Source: Chaetoderma sp. LZ-2023a
Taxonomy: Eukaryota; Mollusca; Caudofoveata; Chaetodermatida; Chaetodermatidae
DNA length: 64,000 bases
Reading direction: 5' to 3'
NCBI GenBank assembly: GCA_034401795.1
Contig: CM067374.1
Span: forward strand, 96,288,140 to 96,352,139
Shown: in pieces, positions 44,347-56,229 of the stretch
How the letters are laid out: each line of letters starts with the position of its first letter
Numbering within the stretch: position 1 is the stretch's first letter
Notes under the pieces: model-generated
Database searches by the model: none
What the model was told of the DNA's origin: nothing
Seen by the model: only the letters and a program-made list of their open reading frames with translations
Made by a program: the position numbers and the translations under genes

Positions 44347-44570
44347 GTCACTGCAATTGCTACAGTTTAGGAAAGAATTGGATAAAACTTGACAGGATAA
44401 TTGTACAACCCACTAGGATATGTCTGATCTTAAAAAACTTTGTACCGATCATGCATCTTGTCACTACAGCTCCTACAGTTTGAGAGTGTATTGGCTAAAA
44501 CTTGACAGGATTCTTGTGCACCACCCAAAAATGTGCCTCAAAATGTTTTTGCACTGGCCATGCAGGGCTA
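44347..44570. repeat. Two-unit tandem repeat, period ~113
   Basis: Units start gtcactgcaattgctacagt (44,347) and gtcactacagctcctacagt (44,460) and share aaaacttgacaggat. Confidence 0.75.
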
Positions 44571-44884
44571 CTTTGTAGGTGGGCCAAAAAACATATAGAG
44601 TTTCGGTATGCACATCCCTAAAATTATGTCACTGTCAAACCTACATGTACAATGGTATTGGGAAACACTCATGTTGTGGATGTACTGATGTTGGGGGCGT
44701 GATGAGTATGTCAGCCGTATTTCTCTTTTTCTACATCACGGAGAGATAGCTAATTTCCTTATCATGACTGTCTTGTTTAGCAAATGTTACACGCTATAGT
44801 TTTTACTTAGGTAGCCTTATTAGAAATTTCCCAAATTTTACATGAGAAGTAGCAACTTAAAATTGTCAGAATTTAGTTTTTGTC

Positions 44885-45300
44885 TCACCTGCGAAGCAAA
44901 ATGCAGTGTCAACATTAAGTTTCTGCGTTTAACAAATAGTCATTGCCTACATGCATGCTTTAGGATTGTTTAACCCAACTAGACCCACATTTCGACACAT
45001 GGTTGCTCCTACCATACGGAGCCAACATAATGATAGTGAGGTCACTAGGTCAAAGGTCAATATCATTATAACCTTGCTATTTTACCTTTGCTTTTCCAAC
45101 TTTAAAATTTTGCTATTAGCAAATAATGTACAAATTTATATTTCAGGCTTGGTTAATCCTATTGGAACTAAACTTGGATACATGGTTACCTATAATGTTA
45201 GGAAGCAGCATGATAACATTGAGGTGACCAAGTCAAAGTTCAAAGTCATTCTGACAAACAGGAGACAGGAAAAACATTTATTTCCACATAGTTGTTGTTC
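44885..45300 (+). repeat. ggtcaaaggtcaa-type intron repeat, about two units
   Basis: Units carry ttgtttaacccaactagacc / ttggttaatcctattggaac, catggttacctataatgtta and a closing aggtcaaaggtcaatat / aagtcaaagttcaaagtc. The same unit type recurs at 54,800 and 55,540-56,170. Confidence 0.65.
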
Positions 45301-45344
45301 TGGATAAGTATCTGCCCAGCACTGTTCTTTTGGGAAGATTGCTC

Positions 45345-45412
45345 CGGCAGCAATGTCTTCTAATCCAATTGTTCATTTATTCAATAGAACATTTCTTACT
45401 AACTTTATATGT
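45345..45412. mobile_element. Hairpin MITE family B, half copy
   Basis: Only the right arm is clear: ggcagcaatgtcttctaatc...caatagaacatttctta. Confidence 0.55.
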
Positions 45413-45499
45413 TAATACGTTTCCGTTTTTGTTTTGGAAACATTTAAACTTATTTATGAGCTGTGCAGTGTATTACCATTGCCTTCCAGTTTACACAAT

Positions 45500-46420
45500 T
45501 TTAGCTCACCTAACCCGAGTGGCACAGTAAGCTTATGGCAGGGCGACTGTCCGCCATCCCACTATGTTTTTATTCATCAACTTTGGTTTTTAAACTCCTT
45601 ATTAACAACTGGGCCAAATCTTACGGGAAGCAGCCTTTGTTCATCTGCTTCTGACCGTATACAGAAATTTGATTTGTCAAGTATTAGCTCACCTGGCTTG
45701 AAAGGATAAATGAGCTTATTCGATGATAACCATCCATCTTTTGTCTGTCATCTGTCTGCCCATCTGTCATTGGCTTCTTATTTAAATGTCTTCTCAAGAA
45801 CCGCTGGATCAATTTCAACCAAATTTTCTGAAGGATCCTTGGGTCATGGCGATCCAAGATTGTTCAAATGAACCTGATTGATTGATTTAAGCAGTGATTA
45901 TCTGGGAATTTACATCATTTTTACAAACACCCGTAAACATGTCCGAAACCTCTTGGCCGATTGATTTGTAACTTAAGAAACTTAGTTTAGGCCATCGGCT
46001 GAAACAAGTTTGTTCGAGAGAAACTGATTAATCAATTTGTTTGACATCCATCTTGGATCATCTAGTTTTTGCAGGAGTGATTTCTCCAGAACCACTGAAC
46101 AGATCAGGGTGAAATTTTGGAAATAGTAGGGACTACGGGCCATTTAAATTTATGTAAGTGATGTTGAGTCATGCAAAAATATGGGTGCCATTGAGCATCT
46201 GTTAGTTGATGGATTTTTGACAGTGAAAATGACACTACGTGTGTATTGGTTTTGGTGGCTGCTAACTACAAATTTGAGACCTTCGGACTAAATTGATCTC
46301 AGTCAGGTTGTGTTGGTCGCACAAAGCTAACTGGTCAGTGGCCGTCTTGGATTTTGTACTATTTCTAGAAACACATTAAAAGATCTCTGAAACTTTGCTG
46401 ATTGACATAAAATTTAACCG
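45500..46420 (+). repeat. agctcacctgg intron repeat, worn units
   Basis: Heads at 45,504 (ttagctcacctaacccgagt) and 45,684 (ttagctcacctggcttgaaa) are followed by units with tctcaagaaccgctggatca, ccatcttggatcatctag and tctccagaaccactgaac. These are older relatives of the array at 47.6-54.8 kb. Confidence 0.7.
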
Positions 46421-46520
46421 TTACCACCCTGATGTCAATATTCTATCTTTTACTGTGCCAATAGCAAAGAAACTGGTGTACATTTTTCAACACTTTTGGG
46501 TGGACGATGTTGCTGTCTAT

Positions 46521-46644
46521 GACACACACACACGCATGCATGCACACACGCATGTATGCACGCACACACGCATGCACGCACACCCACACACACGCGCACA
46601 CACACGCATGCACACACGCACGCACGCACATACACACACACACA
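46521..46644. repeat. CA-rich microsatellite with ACGCATGC variants
   Basis: About 120 bp of CACA mixed with acgcatgcacac words. The open frames rich in Cys/Val or His/Thr are repeat translations. Confidence 0.95.
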
Positions 46645-46654
46645 GTATATTTTG

Positions 46655-46735
46655 ATAAATTTAATTGGAATCTATTGTCGCCTAAAGCAGCAGCAACTTC
46701 CAATCAAATTGGACTTGATATATTCAACAAATCTA
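46655..46735. mobile_element. Hairpin MITE family B, worn copy
   Basis: Arms tttaattggaatctattgtcg and cagcaacttccaatcaaatt with the outer gatatattcaacaaat. Confidence 0.55.
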
Positions 46736-46907
46736 CTATACATAGTCCAGTCTGATTACCTAATGTGAGATTCTCTCTCCCTCTCACTTTGAGTAAACTT
46801 TATTTGATATTTGTACTGATAGTTTACACAATACAGTATTTAAATATTATTAACCCTATAACATGCAAGCTGGCCAAAAATGGCTACAGCAGTGACCTTG
46901 CAAAATG

Positions 46908-47012
46908 TCCATTTGCAGATCATGAGAATATTTTCGAAAATGTATGACTGGAATGTCTGGTGCAATAACTGAGTGGTAAATTTTCAAACAGATTCTCTTT
47001 GTCTGGAAATGG
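46908..47012. mobile_element. Foldback MITE family C, copy 6
   Basis: tgtccatttgcagatcatga, actggaatgtctgg, gtggtaaattttcaa and tgtctggaaatgg follow the family order; the tip has lost bases. Confidence 0.65.
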
Positions 47013-47468
47013 ATATTTACTATGAGATGTAATTTTTTAAAGCAAATTTAAGTATTACAGGGATTATAAAAATCATCAAGTTTAAATTTGTTTTCATTTT
47101 TCTATCAAATGGTGTTTCAAGCTGAAAAGTAAAAGGATAGATACATTAATAACATTGCAAGATGAACAGCAGCAAACCCCAGTAAGATTGACAAAAATGG
47201 ACAGGGCAATCAAGCGTAATAACTGTGGTGTCGGAATGTGTTTTGACTTGGGTGAGGTATGGGGCAGTTAAACTGTGGGAGAGGGGAAAAGGGTGTGTGT
47301 GTGTTTGTGGACATCTCCCAATTACCCCCCCCCCCCCCCAAATCCTTCCCCATGTGAACCATATCTCCGGTGGTCAATATCTTTAAAACAATTTTATTGT
47401 CTGTGCTGATATGCCTTTTTAGGTTCCAGACCACAGGCCTTTGAATTTTCATCCATGCATACCACTAC
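47013..47468. other. Intron 6, unassigned part
   Basis: No gene recognised. It holds a run of 13 C (about 47,327-47,339). Confidence 0.4.
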
Positions 47469-47530
47469 CACATATCCCCCTACTATAATATAATATAGTA
47501 TATTATATATTATAGTAGGGGGATATGTGA
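47469..47530. repeat. AT-cored palindrome with CCCCC/GGGGG arms
   Basis: catatccccctactataata and its complement tattatagtagggggatatg face each other around an AT-rich centre, giving arms of about 28 bp. Confidence 0.85.
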
Positions 47531-47903
47531 TAAAAGGTTTGGAAGAAAATATAATTTTTTCAAATTATTGACAGCTATCTCTCAATACCTAAACCCCACT
47601 CGACCATTGATTTTTAGCTCACCTGGCCTGAAAGGCTAAGTGAGCTTATGTCGTGGCGACCGTCCATCGTGTGTCTGTCCGTCATCCATCCGCCAACTTT
47701 TCCTTTAAAACAACTTCTCAAGAACCACTGGGCCGATTTTAATTATATTTGGCAGGAAGCATCCCTAGGGCATAGAGATTCAAGTTTGTTCAAATGAAGC
47801 CGATCGGCCAAAATCCAAGATGGCCACCGGCCAAAATAGCCGATTTTTAGAAACCCTTTGAAAATCTTCTCGCTGGAGGAATTGATTCAAAACTCGTAAC
47901 ACA

Positions 47904-49164
47904 CTTCCAGTCATCCAGACAGTTCTGGACCTAGACCCCTCATTGAAAGAACGGACAAGCCTCTCTCCAGCCCAGATTATCAGCCTCTTGAAGATCGTGT
48001 TAGACACCACCTATTTCGTTCAGAATGGCTACTTCTACCACCAAATTCATGGAGTAGCTATGGGCTCCTCAGTGTTGCCAGTGATCGCAAACCTTTATAT
48101 GGAATCCTTCGAGCAACAAGCACTTAGCACAGCCACAGACCCTCCAGATTTCTGGTACCGATATGTGGATGACACTTTCACATGCCTGCACCTCTACAAC
48201 ATCCAACCTTTCACTGATCACCTCATCAGCATTGACCAATGCATCCAATTCACCAGCGAAGTCGAAGATGATGGCCAGATTTCCTTCCTGGACGTCTTGG
48301 TACATGTCAGTGATTCCGGAACCACCAAACTTACCGTGTACAGAAAACCCACACACACAAATCAATATCTAAATTTTCACTCTAATCACCATTTGGAACA
48401 CAAACGGTCAGTCATCAGAACTCTATTTCACTGGGCAGACTCCATCATCACAGAAACATCAGACAAAAAAGAAGAGCATCATCACATCCAACAGTCTCTC
48501 CTAGCTAACGGTTACACTTCGTGGATGAGAAAACCACCTCCCCCATCTCGTAATAAACCACCAGATGTCGAAAAACTTCCACTAGTCAGACTTCTGTACA
48601 TCCAAGGCCTATCAGAACACCTTGGCAGACTCTTTAGAGAACACCACATCAAAACCTACCACAAGCCCGTCAACACCGTAAGATCATAACTAGTAAGGCC
48701 CAAAGATAAACTGACCACAGATGAATGCTCTGGAGTCATCTACAAGATCGAATGTGACCAATGTGAGGGGACATACATAGGCGAAACCAAAAGGCCTCTC
48801 AGCACCAGAGTCAAAGAACATCTTAAAACCAATTCCAACTCAGCTGTGGCAGAGCATACAGTATCCACTGGCCACGTCATCCCCGCCAGCTGTGCCTCGG
48901 TCATCAACATTGAGACCAACTTATTCAAACGGAAGGTTAAAGAGGCCATAGAAATCTACAAGCATCGACTAACCATGAACAGAGACGAGGGCTACCGTAT
49001 ACCAGCAGTCTACCAGTCCATGCTGTCACGTGACTCCAAAAGAACTGACCAGAGTAACGTTGCCAGCGACCGTCAGTGCTGAAGAAGTGACCGAGATGGT
49101 CACGAAAGCTACACTCAAACAATTTCTACATCCCGGAGAGGTAACTAATTTTTCCTTATTATCA
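47904..49164 (+). mobile_element. Penelope-like element 2, 5'-truncated
   Basis: Later half of the RT followed by a GIY-YIG endonuclease. [22 protein letters not shown], catalytic YVDD in [10 protein letters not shown] (about 48,160), [10 protein letters not shown] and [17 protein letters not shown]. Endonuclease: GVIYKIECDQCEGTYIGETKR (in parts, about 48,730-48,795) with TRVKEHLK and AVAEHTVSTGH. It is flanked by TAACACA on both sides (47,897-47,903 and 49,165-49,171), a likely target duplication. The front of the RT is missing, typical for Penelope insertions, and the remaining coding stretch has about one break. It interrupts one monomer of the intron array. Confidence 0.9.
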
Positions 49165-51756
49165 TAACACATCATCTATTGCAACTGTGGACCCAAGTTT
49201 GTTCAAGGCAACCTGATTGGCCTATTTGCCTGGCGGACATCTTGGATGACCTAGTTTTCGCGAAAATGACTTCTCCTGGACCGCTGAAGGGATAGGTCTG
49301 AAATTTGGTAAATATGCTTTGGGACCATGGTCCATTCAAGTTTGTTCAAGGGAAGTTCGTACGTTAAAAAACGTGGCCACCATCAACCAATCAAAATTTA
49401 GCGTTTGTTGGTCATATTGGCTTTTTTGTATTTGATGTATTTTGATGGCGAAAATTGCTTTATATATGCTTATCAGTGTGGCGAGTTCAAATATGCCACT
49501 TTCGAATAAATGGTTTGGCTGCCATCTTGGTTTGTTTTCCCGCCATGGGCTCCCATAGTAAAGCAATGGGCCCATAGTAAAGCAATGGGGAATTCTTTAA
49601 ACAACTTCTTCTCAAGAACCACTGGGCTGATTTCAATTATATTTTGGAGGAAGCATTCATAGGGCATAGAGATCTACGTTTGTTCAAATGAACGCGATCG
49701 GCCAATTTGTCCGGCGGCCATCTTGGATTTAGGCCGATTTTAGGAAACGTCTTTAAAAATCTTCTCCGAAACGCCTTGGGGATTGATGCAAACCTCATGA
49801 AATATGATTTATGGCAAGGGAACTTGATTGGTCAAATGGTTCGGCGACATCTTGGTTGACCTAGTTGTAGTGAAAATGACTTATTTTCCAGAAGCGCTGA
49901 AGGGATCGGGCCGAAATTTGGCAGATATGATTAGGGCCTAAGGGCGATTAAAGTTTGTTCAAGAGAAGTTGATCCGTCAAAAACCATGGCTGCCATGGGC
50001 CAATCAAAATATAGCATGTTTGGTGGCCGTAGTGTATTTTTTTATTTGATGGATTTTGAGGCCGAAATTGTTTTTATGTGTGCTTTTTTATCTCAAATTT
50101 GTAATTTTTGAAACTGTCGGATAAATGGTTTGCTGGCCATCTAGTGTAACATATGCAGTGACGACTGTCCATCGCCTGGCGTCTGTCAACTTTTCCTTTA
50201 AACAACTTCTCAAGAACCACTGGGCTGATTTTAATTATATTTGGCAGGAAGCATCCTTATTGTATAGGGATTCAAGTGTATGCAAACGGGGCCTGTCGGC
50301 CAAAATCCAAGATGGTCGTCTGCCAAATCGCTGATTTTGAGAAATGTCTTTGAAAATCTTCTCCAAGACCGCTCAGGGGATCGATTCAAAATTCATGGAA
50401 TATCATCTAGGGGTGTAGCTGAACCAAGTTTGTTCAAGGGAACTTGATACTCCATATGGTCTGGCGGACATCTTGGATGACCTACTTTTCGCGAAAACGA
50501 CCTCTCAAGAACCAGTGAATGGATCGGGCCCAAATTTGGGAAATATTATTAGCTCACCTGGCCTAAAAGGCCAAGTGAGCTTATGTTGTGGCGACCATCC
50601 GTTGTGTGTCCGTCGTCCATCCGTCAACTTTTCCTTTAAACGACTTCTTCTCAGGAACCTCTGGGCCAATTTCAATTATATTTGGCAGGACGCATCCTTA
50701 GGGCATAGGGATCCAAGTTTGTTCAAATGAAGCCAATCAGCCAATTAGGCCGGTAGCCATCTTGGATTTTGGCCGATTTTTAGAAACGTCTAAAAATCTT
50801 CTCCGAAACCGCTTGAGGGATTGAAGGAAACCTGAGGAAATATGATCTATGGCAATAGCTCAACCAAATTTGTTCAAGGGAACTTAATTGGTCAAATAAT
50901 TTGGTGGCCATCTTTGTTGACCTAGTTTTAGCAAAAATAACTTCTCCAGAACCGCTGAAGGGATTAGGCCAAAATTTGGCAGATATGATTAGGGACTAAG
51001 GGCCAGTAAAGTTTGTTCAAGAGAAGTTGATCCGTCAAAAAACATGCCCGCCATGAGCTAATCAAAATATAGCATGTTTGGTGGCCATATGGGATTTTTT
51101 TATTTGATGGATTTTGAGGCCGAAATTGGGTTTATATAGGTTTTTGGGTATTCTGTTCGGAAATTTGCAATTTTCGAAACTGTCGGATAAACGGTTTGGT
51201 GGCCATCGTGGATCATTTTCCTGCCAAAAGCTCCCATACTAAAGCAATGGGAAATTAAAAATATCTTCTCGAGAACTGCTGGGCCAATTTCAATTATATT
51301 TGGCATGAAGCATCCTTAAGGCATAGCGATTCAAGTTTGTTCAAACGAACCCGATTGGCCAATTTGGCCGGCGACCATCTTGGATTTTGGGCGATTTTTA
51401 GAAATGTCTTTAAAAATCTTCTTCTCCCAAATCATTTGAGGGATCGATTCAAATCTCACGAAATATGATCTAGGGTAGGCGCTGAATCAAGTTTGTTCAA
51501 GGGAACTTGATTGACGAAATGGTTGAGCAGCCATCTTGGATGACCTAATTTTCATAAAAATGACTTCCCCAGAACCGCTGAAGCGATCAGGCCAAAATTT
51601 GTGATATATAATTAGCAACTAAGGGCGATTAAGATTTGTTCAAGAGAAGTTGATTCGTCGAAAAACATGGCCACGGTGACCAATCAAAATATCGTGTGTT
51701 TGGCAGCCATATTGAATTTTTTTATTTGATGGATTTTGAGGCCAAAATTCGTTTTA

Positions 51757-52856
51757 CCGTAATTTCTCGACTAAAGGCTGCCCTCGAATATAGGACGCTG
51801 TCCCAAATTTAACCAAAATCCGCCCAAAAAACTCTTATAATCAAGTATAAGACGCTGTTAAATTTAGAAAAAAACATACCTTTAAAAAATCGAAAATTGG
51901 TATAAAAAATAGCCATCACTCAGCGCTTTGTTTAATGCATGATTAAAATTATCATGGTGCAAGAGAAATTATTAAATAGGACCGCCTAAATATCGTGTAT
52001 CTTCAATAAAGATTGTTTATTACATCAAAATCAATCTAATTTTGGCATAAAATGTCTCCTTGAAAACATACAAATCGCGTGATAGAAACAGATTGTAATG
52101 GCTCTTTTGCGTTTGGAGGCGCTGTGTGATCTTATGCTCTAACAGGAGTTGGTTATCTGGCTCTTTTGTGATTGGAGGCGCTGTGTAATCTTAAGCATTA
52201 ACGGGAGTTGGTTCTAAAACGGGTATGGGAATATTCAGAAGGTCACTAGTTGTAATGACTCTTTTGCGTTTGGAGGCGCTGTGCGATCTTATGCGCTAAC
52301 GGGAGTTGGTTATCTGGCTCTTTTGTGATTGGAGGCGCTGTGTAATCTTATGCGCTAACGGGAGTTGGTTATCAAACAGGTACGGGAACATTCAGTTCCT
52401 ATTGCGCAACGATGATATATAGCAATTTCAGAGTCCAGAATATTTAGATCTGAGTACTCGCTCTAATTAGAATAAAGATCTTTTGCGATTGGAGGCGAAT
52501 CACGTGATTTATACACGTATCTTTTCTCGACGCCATTTTATGTCAAATTCTGGATTAATTTTGATGTAATAAGTGATATGTATTAAAGGATAAGCAATAT
52601 TTAGGCGCCACAATTTAATAATTTCACTTCCGCTTGGTGTTCTTTTAGTATACATTAAACATAGTCGTCAGGCGGCGCGAATTGTCTAGGGTAACATTTA
52701 CTTCAATTTCCGTGGTATAATCTGTGAATTTTAAAGAAAAATTTTGACCCAAAAATGAAATGTGGGGAAGGAATGTTCTCGATTATAGGACGCACCCCCC
52801 TTTCTAGTAGATGTATTTTGACAAAAAAACTGCGTCCTTTAGTCGAATTTTTACGG
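51757..52856. mobile_element. TA-flanked foldback element H (1.1 kb)
   Basis: 1,100 bp with inverted ends CCGTAATTTCTCGACTAAAG / CTTTAGTCGAATTTTTACGG and TA on both outer sides; the uninterrupted monomer elsewhere (53,388) reads gttttatatagg, which supports a TA duplication. The two halves are complementary over hundreds of bases (tttattacatcaaaatcaat with attaattttgatgtaataag, and others). No coding capacity is seen. It is probably a MITE of Tc1/mariner type. Repeated at 59,184-60,283 by the large duplication. Confidence 0.85.
52107..52378. repeat. Four ~60-bp units inside foldback H
   Basis: Units of ctcttttgygwttggaggcg + ctgtg...atctta + taacgggagttggtt. They alternate between a 'gcgtttggagg' and a 'gtgattggagg' version, so the present state is two copies of a two-unit block. 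Repeated at +7,427. Confidence 0.85.
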
Positions 52857-53787
52857 TATATAGGTTTTTGGGTATTCTGATCTCAAATTTGCAATTTTCG
52901 AAACTGTCGGATAAATGGTTTGGCAGCCATCTTGGATCATTTTCCTGCCAAACGCTCCCATACTAAAGCAATGGGAAATTTAAAATGTCTTCTCGAGAAC
53001 TACTTGGCCGATTTGAATTATATTTGGCAGGAAGCATCCTTATGGCATAGAGATTTCATTTTGTTAAAACGAAGCCAATTTGGCCGGTGGCCATCTTTGA
53101 TTTCGGCCGATTTTTAGAAATGTCTTGAAAAATCTCGTTCTCCGAAACGGCTTGGGGAATCGATTCAAAACTTATGAAACCTCATCTAGTTTTCCTGAAA
53201 ACGACTTCTCCAGAACCGCTGAATGGATCAGGCCAAAATTTGGGAGATATGATTAGGGACTAAGGGCCATTAAAGTTTGTTCAAGGGATGTTGCTCCGTC
53301 AAAAAACATGGCCGCCGTGGGCCAATCAAAATAGCATGTTTGGTGGCCATATTGGTTTTTTTTATTTGATGAATTTTGAGGCCGAAATTGGTTTTATATA
53401 GGTTTTTGGGTATTCTGATCTCAAATTTGCAATTTTCGAAACTGTCGTATAAACGGTTTGGCGGCCATCTTGAATCATTTTCCTGCCAAAAGCTCTCATA
53501 CTAAAGCAATGGGAAATTTAAAATATCTTCTCAACAACTACTGGGCCGATTTCAATTATATATGGCATGAAGCATCCTTAAGGCATAGAGATTCAAGTTT
53601 GCTCAAACAAACCCGATCGGCCAATTTGTCCGGCGACCATCTTGGATTTCGGCCGATTTTTAGAAATGTCTAAAAATCTCCTCCCAAACCATTTGAGGGA
53701 TCGATTCAAAACTCACGAAATATGATCTAGGGTAAGCTCTGAATCAAGTTTGTTCAAGGGAACTTGATTGACCAAATGGTTCAACAG

Positions 53788-54763
53788 CAGGGTTGGCAAG
53801 TTTTGGACACTAGTGGTTTAAACCGCGGTTTAAACCGTCCGCCCAAAATAGGTTTTGGACACCTTAAATTGTCCAAAACTGTCCAAAACCTAAAATATTG
53901 GTATAAAAAATATTTTTCTGAAATGTAATTTTCTTAAAACAACTCTATAGCATTTAGACACATACAGGTACATGTACATATTGATGGATGGTTATCTACA
54001 TGTATTTTTGGGTACTTTATTGCTATATAATAATAATAATAATAATAATCTAAAAGGACACATATGATTTCAATAAATTAGGAGTCTTATTTGCTTCTTT
54101 CTATAATCAATGGGTTAATTTTTTTCAACTTTTGTTTGTCTTAAATGTTTTAACTCTGTATATTTCGACCAGTTGTGTTAAACCCACAGAAACCCTATTT
54201 AATCAATAATGTAAACATATTAGACTACCTATGTACAGCTAGATGTTTATATTATTGAGAACTGTCTCTGTGTCTAAATCTATTTCTTGCAAAATGTTCA
54301 TGGCCTATGGAAGAATCTTAAACTCATAGAGAAAATATAGTCTGCTAAGATGTTGTTTCAACAATTAACTGATGACCCTTGCTCTCTAAGGCTATTTTAG
54401 AATGCACTACTCAGTACACACATTAGCTATGTTTACATAAGATCTTATGCAAATTTGGGATTAAGGCATTAAGCTGATAGAATATAAATTAGATTCTTCA
54501 TGTTTTCATCTATCCTCAGTTAATGCAATAATAACTCATATAATAAATGGATTTGTTTAATATAGTGCATTTGATGCAATCTCTGATTTCTTGTTATTTT
54601 TTAATAGGATTATGATGCATAAGAGTATGATGATATGTCCAACATAGTTTTGGACAATTTTGGACAGTTTTGGACTGGTTTAAACCATTTAAGACAGGTT
54701 TTAGACAGGTTTTGGACAATGTCTGCTCAAAGTTAGTTTTGGACTGTCCAAAACCCAACCCTG
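53788..54763. mobile_element. hAT-like non-autonomous element G (976 bp)
   Basis: Inverted ends CAGGGTTGGCAAGTTTTGGA / GGACTGTCCAAAACCCAACC+CTG with a perfect 8-bp target duplication TTCAACAG (53,780-53,787 and 54,764-54,771). Both ends are built from many ttttggacag words; a perfect palindrome ggtttaaaccgcggtttaaacc lies just inside the left end (53,814 region, 22 bp in all). No transposase. Repeated at 61,215-62,190. Confidence 0.93.
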
Positions 54764-54771
54764 TTCAACAG

Positions 54772-55249
54772 CCACCTTGGATGACCTAGCTTTCACAAAA
54801 ACGACTTCTTCCCTTGGACACCTGGTTACCTATAATCTTAGGAAGCGGCATGATAACATTGAGGGCTGACGGTCAAAGGTCAAGGTAGCTGTGACAAACA
54901 GGAGACAGACGAGACATTCAATTCCGCTGAATTCTTGTCTCTACAATACCTCACTGTAGAATGATAAATATACAAAACTGTATTGAAAACATGGCTTAGA
55001 CTCTTAAGTGACCACCTTTTCAACAAATTTTGGTGAGTTGTCTTTGGGTCCCAAAGAAGGCTACTGATTTTGGTGTAAAAAAATCAAGGTCATCTCAAAG
55101 GGCATGATAATGAGACTGCAAACTCTTGAAAGAATAAATGAATAATTTAAATAACTTAAATAATCACTATTAGTCATTTTTATTGTTCAATGAGATAACG
55201 ATTAACCATTTAATCCTTAAAATTCCATGTCTTACTTTCAAAGCAAACT
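54772..55249. repeat. Mixed worn intron repeat
   Basis: Begins with the rest of the interrupted monomer and one ggtcaaaggtcaagg unit (54,810-54,930: cacctggttacctataatct, ggaagcggcatgataacatt). From 54,930 to 55,249 nothing is recognised. Confidence 0.5.
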
Positions 55250-55345
55250 ATATATGAAAGCTGTTGAATATTTTGAAACTAATCTGACTGGAACATGTTG
55301 CGGATCCCAGTCAAATTAGTAATTCCAAAATATTCAACAGAATTG
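55250..55345. mobile_element. Hairpin MITE (family A/B core)
   Basis: ctgttgaatattttgaaact...ctgactgg, short loop gaacatgttgcggat, then cccagtcaaattagtaattc...caaaatattcaacag. It is a bare hairpin without the family A flanks. Repeated at 62,677-62,772. A half copy of family C follows at 55,452-55,475. Confidence 0.8.
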
Positions 55346-55539
55346 TCATTTCTGGTCTGTAAGGTCTGTTAAAGAGTTTAACCCCTCTTGTATCAACTTA
55401 ACACTTTTATGGTAAAGTTGGCCAAAACAGTCTCTGCAGTGGGCTTGAGGTATGTCCATTTGCAGACCAAGAGATATACCCTGCATGCCATCCGACTGTG
55501 GTGGTGGTGTCGTCAGCGTTGCTGTCCAATTTGCGTTTA

Positions 55540-56170
55540 GCTCAACTTTTCTGATTATGTCTCAGGTTTGGTTAATCATACTGGACCTCAACTTGGGCAC
55601 ATGCTTCCTTATAAGGACATGACATCTAACAATGATCTTTAGGTCAACGGTCAAGGTCACTGTGACCCTGGTAAAAAAACCTTGTTTGGCTCAACTTAGC
55701 AGTTCATATCTCATGTTTGCTTAATACACATACTTCCTTATATGGAGAGGGAACGACTCATTGAACTTTGGAATAAAAGGTCAATATTATTATAATATTG
55801 GTAAATAACTGGGGTTTTTTCAGCATTCTAGCATTTTGACTTTAGCTCAACTTAGTAGTTCATATCTCAGGTTTGGTTAATCATACAGGACCAAAACTTA
55901 AACACACGCTTCCTTATACGGAGAGAGAGCATGACACAATGTCTTTCGGCATCAGAAGGTCAAAGGTCATTGTGGTCTTGGCGAAAGACTTTCAACAGTA
56001 ACGTTTTGTATTTAGCTCTATTCCACTGTTTATATCTCTTGTTTGTTTAATCATACTGGAGCCAAAGTTGGCCACATGCTTCTTTATCATGAGTGAGAAT
56101 GACACATGGCACCTTGGAGGCAAAATGCCAAAGGTCAAGGCCACTGTCTCCTTGCTAAAACCTAGGTTTT
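55540..56170 (+). repeat. ggtcaaaggtcaaggtcact array, ~160-bp period, four units
   Basis: Units have ttagctcaactt, atctcaggtttggttaatca, tactggacc, acttccttatatggag and aaggtcaaaggtcattgtg. Starts at about 55,539, 55,690, 55,843 and 56,012. Repeated at +7,427. Confidence 0.8.
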
Positions 56171-56229
56171 ATACCCTGCCAAAAAAATTGTTGGGCTATT
56201 ATGTAATGGTGCGGTCCGGGCGGGTGGCA

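Larger units (their letters stand above)
47612..54800 (+). repeat. Tandem 'ccatcttggat' intron repeat array
   Basis: Monomers of about 600-700 bp follow each other with the order tctcaagaaccactgggcc, attatatttggcaggaagca, ggccatcttggattttggcc, aagtttgttcaagggaactt, ccgctgaagggatc, aaaacatggccgcc and ctcccatactaaagcaatgg. Starts of the first word are at about 47,715, 49,610, 50,207, 50,649, 51,266, 52,989 and 53,528. Fresh heads (ttagctcacctggcc...aagtgagcttatg) lie at 47,613 and 50,551. The array is interrupted by a Penelope fragment, a TA foldback and a hAT element. Many short similar open frames in it (e.g. NYIWQEAS) are monomer translations, not genes. Confidence 0.88.

Noticed and set aside
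46395-46768. His/Thr- and Cys/Val-rich open frames
   Set aside because: Translations of the CA-rich microsatellite.
52920-53673. Similar small open frames starting MAAIL
   Set aside because: They are the same stretch of successive intron monomers; no codon-level sign of a gene and no known domain.
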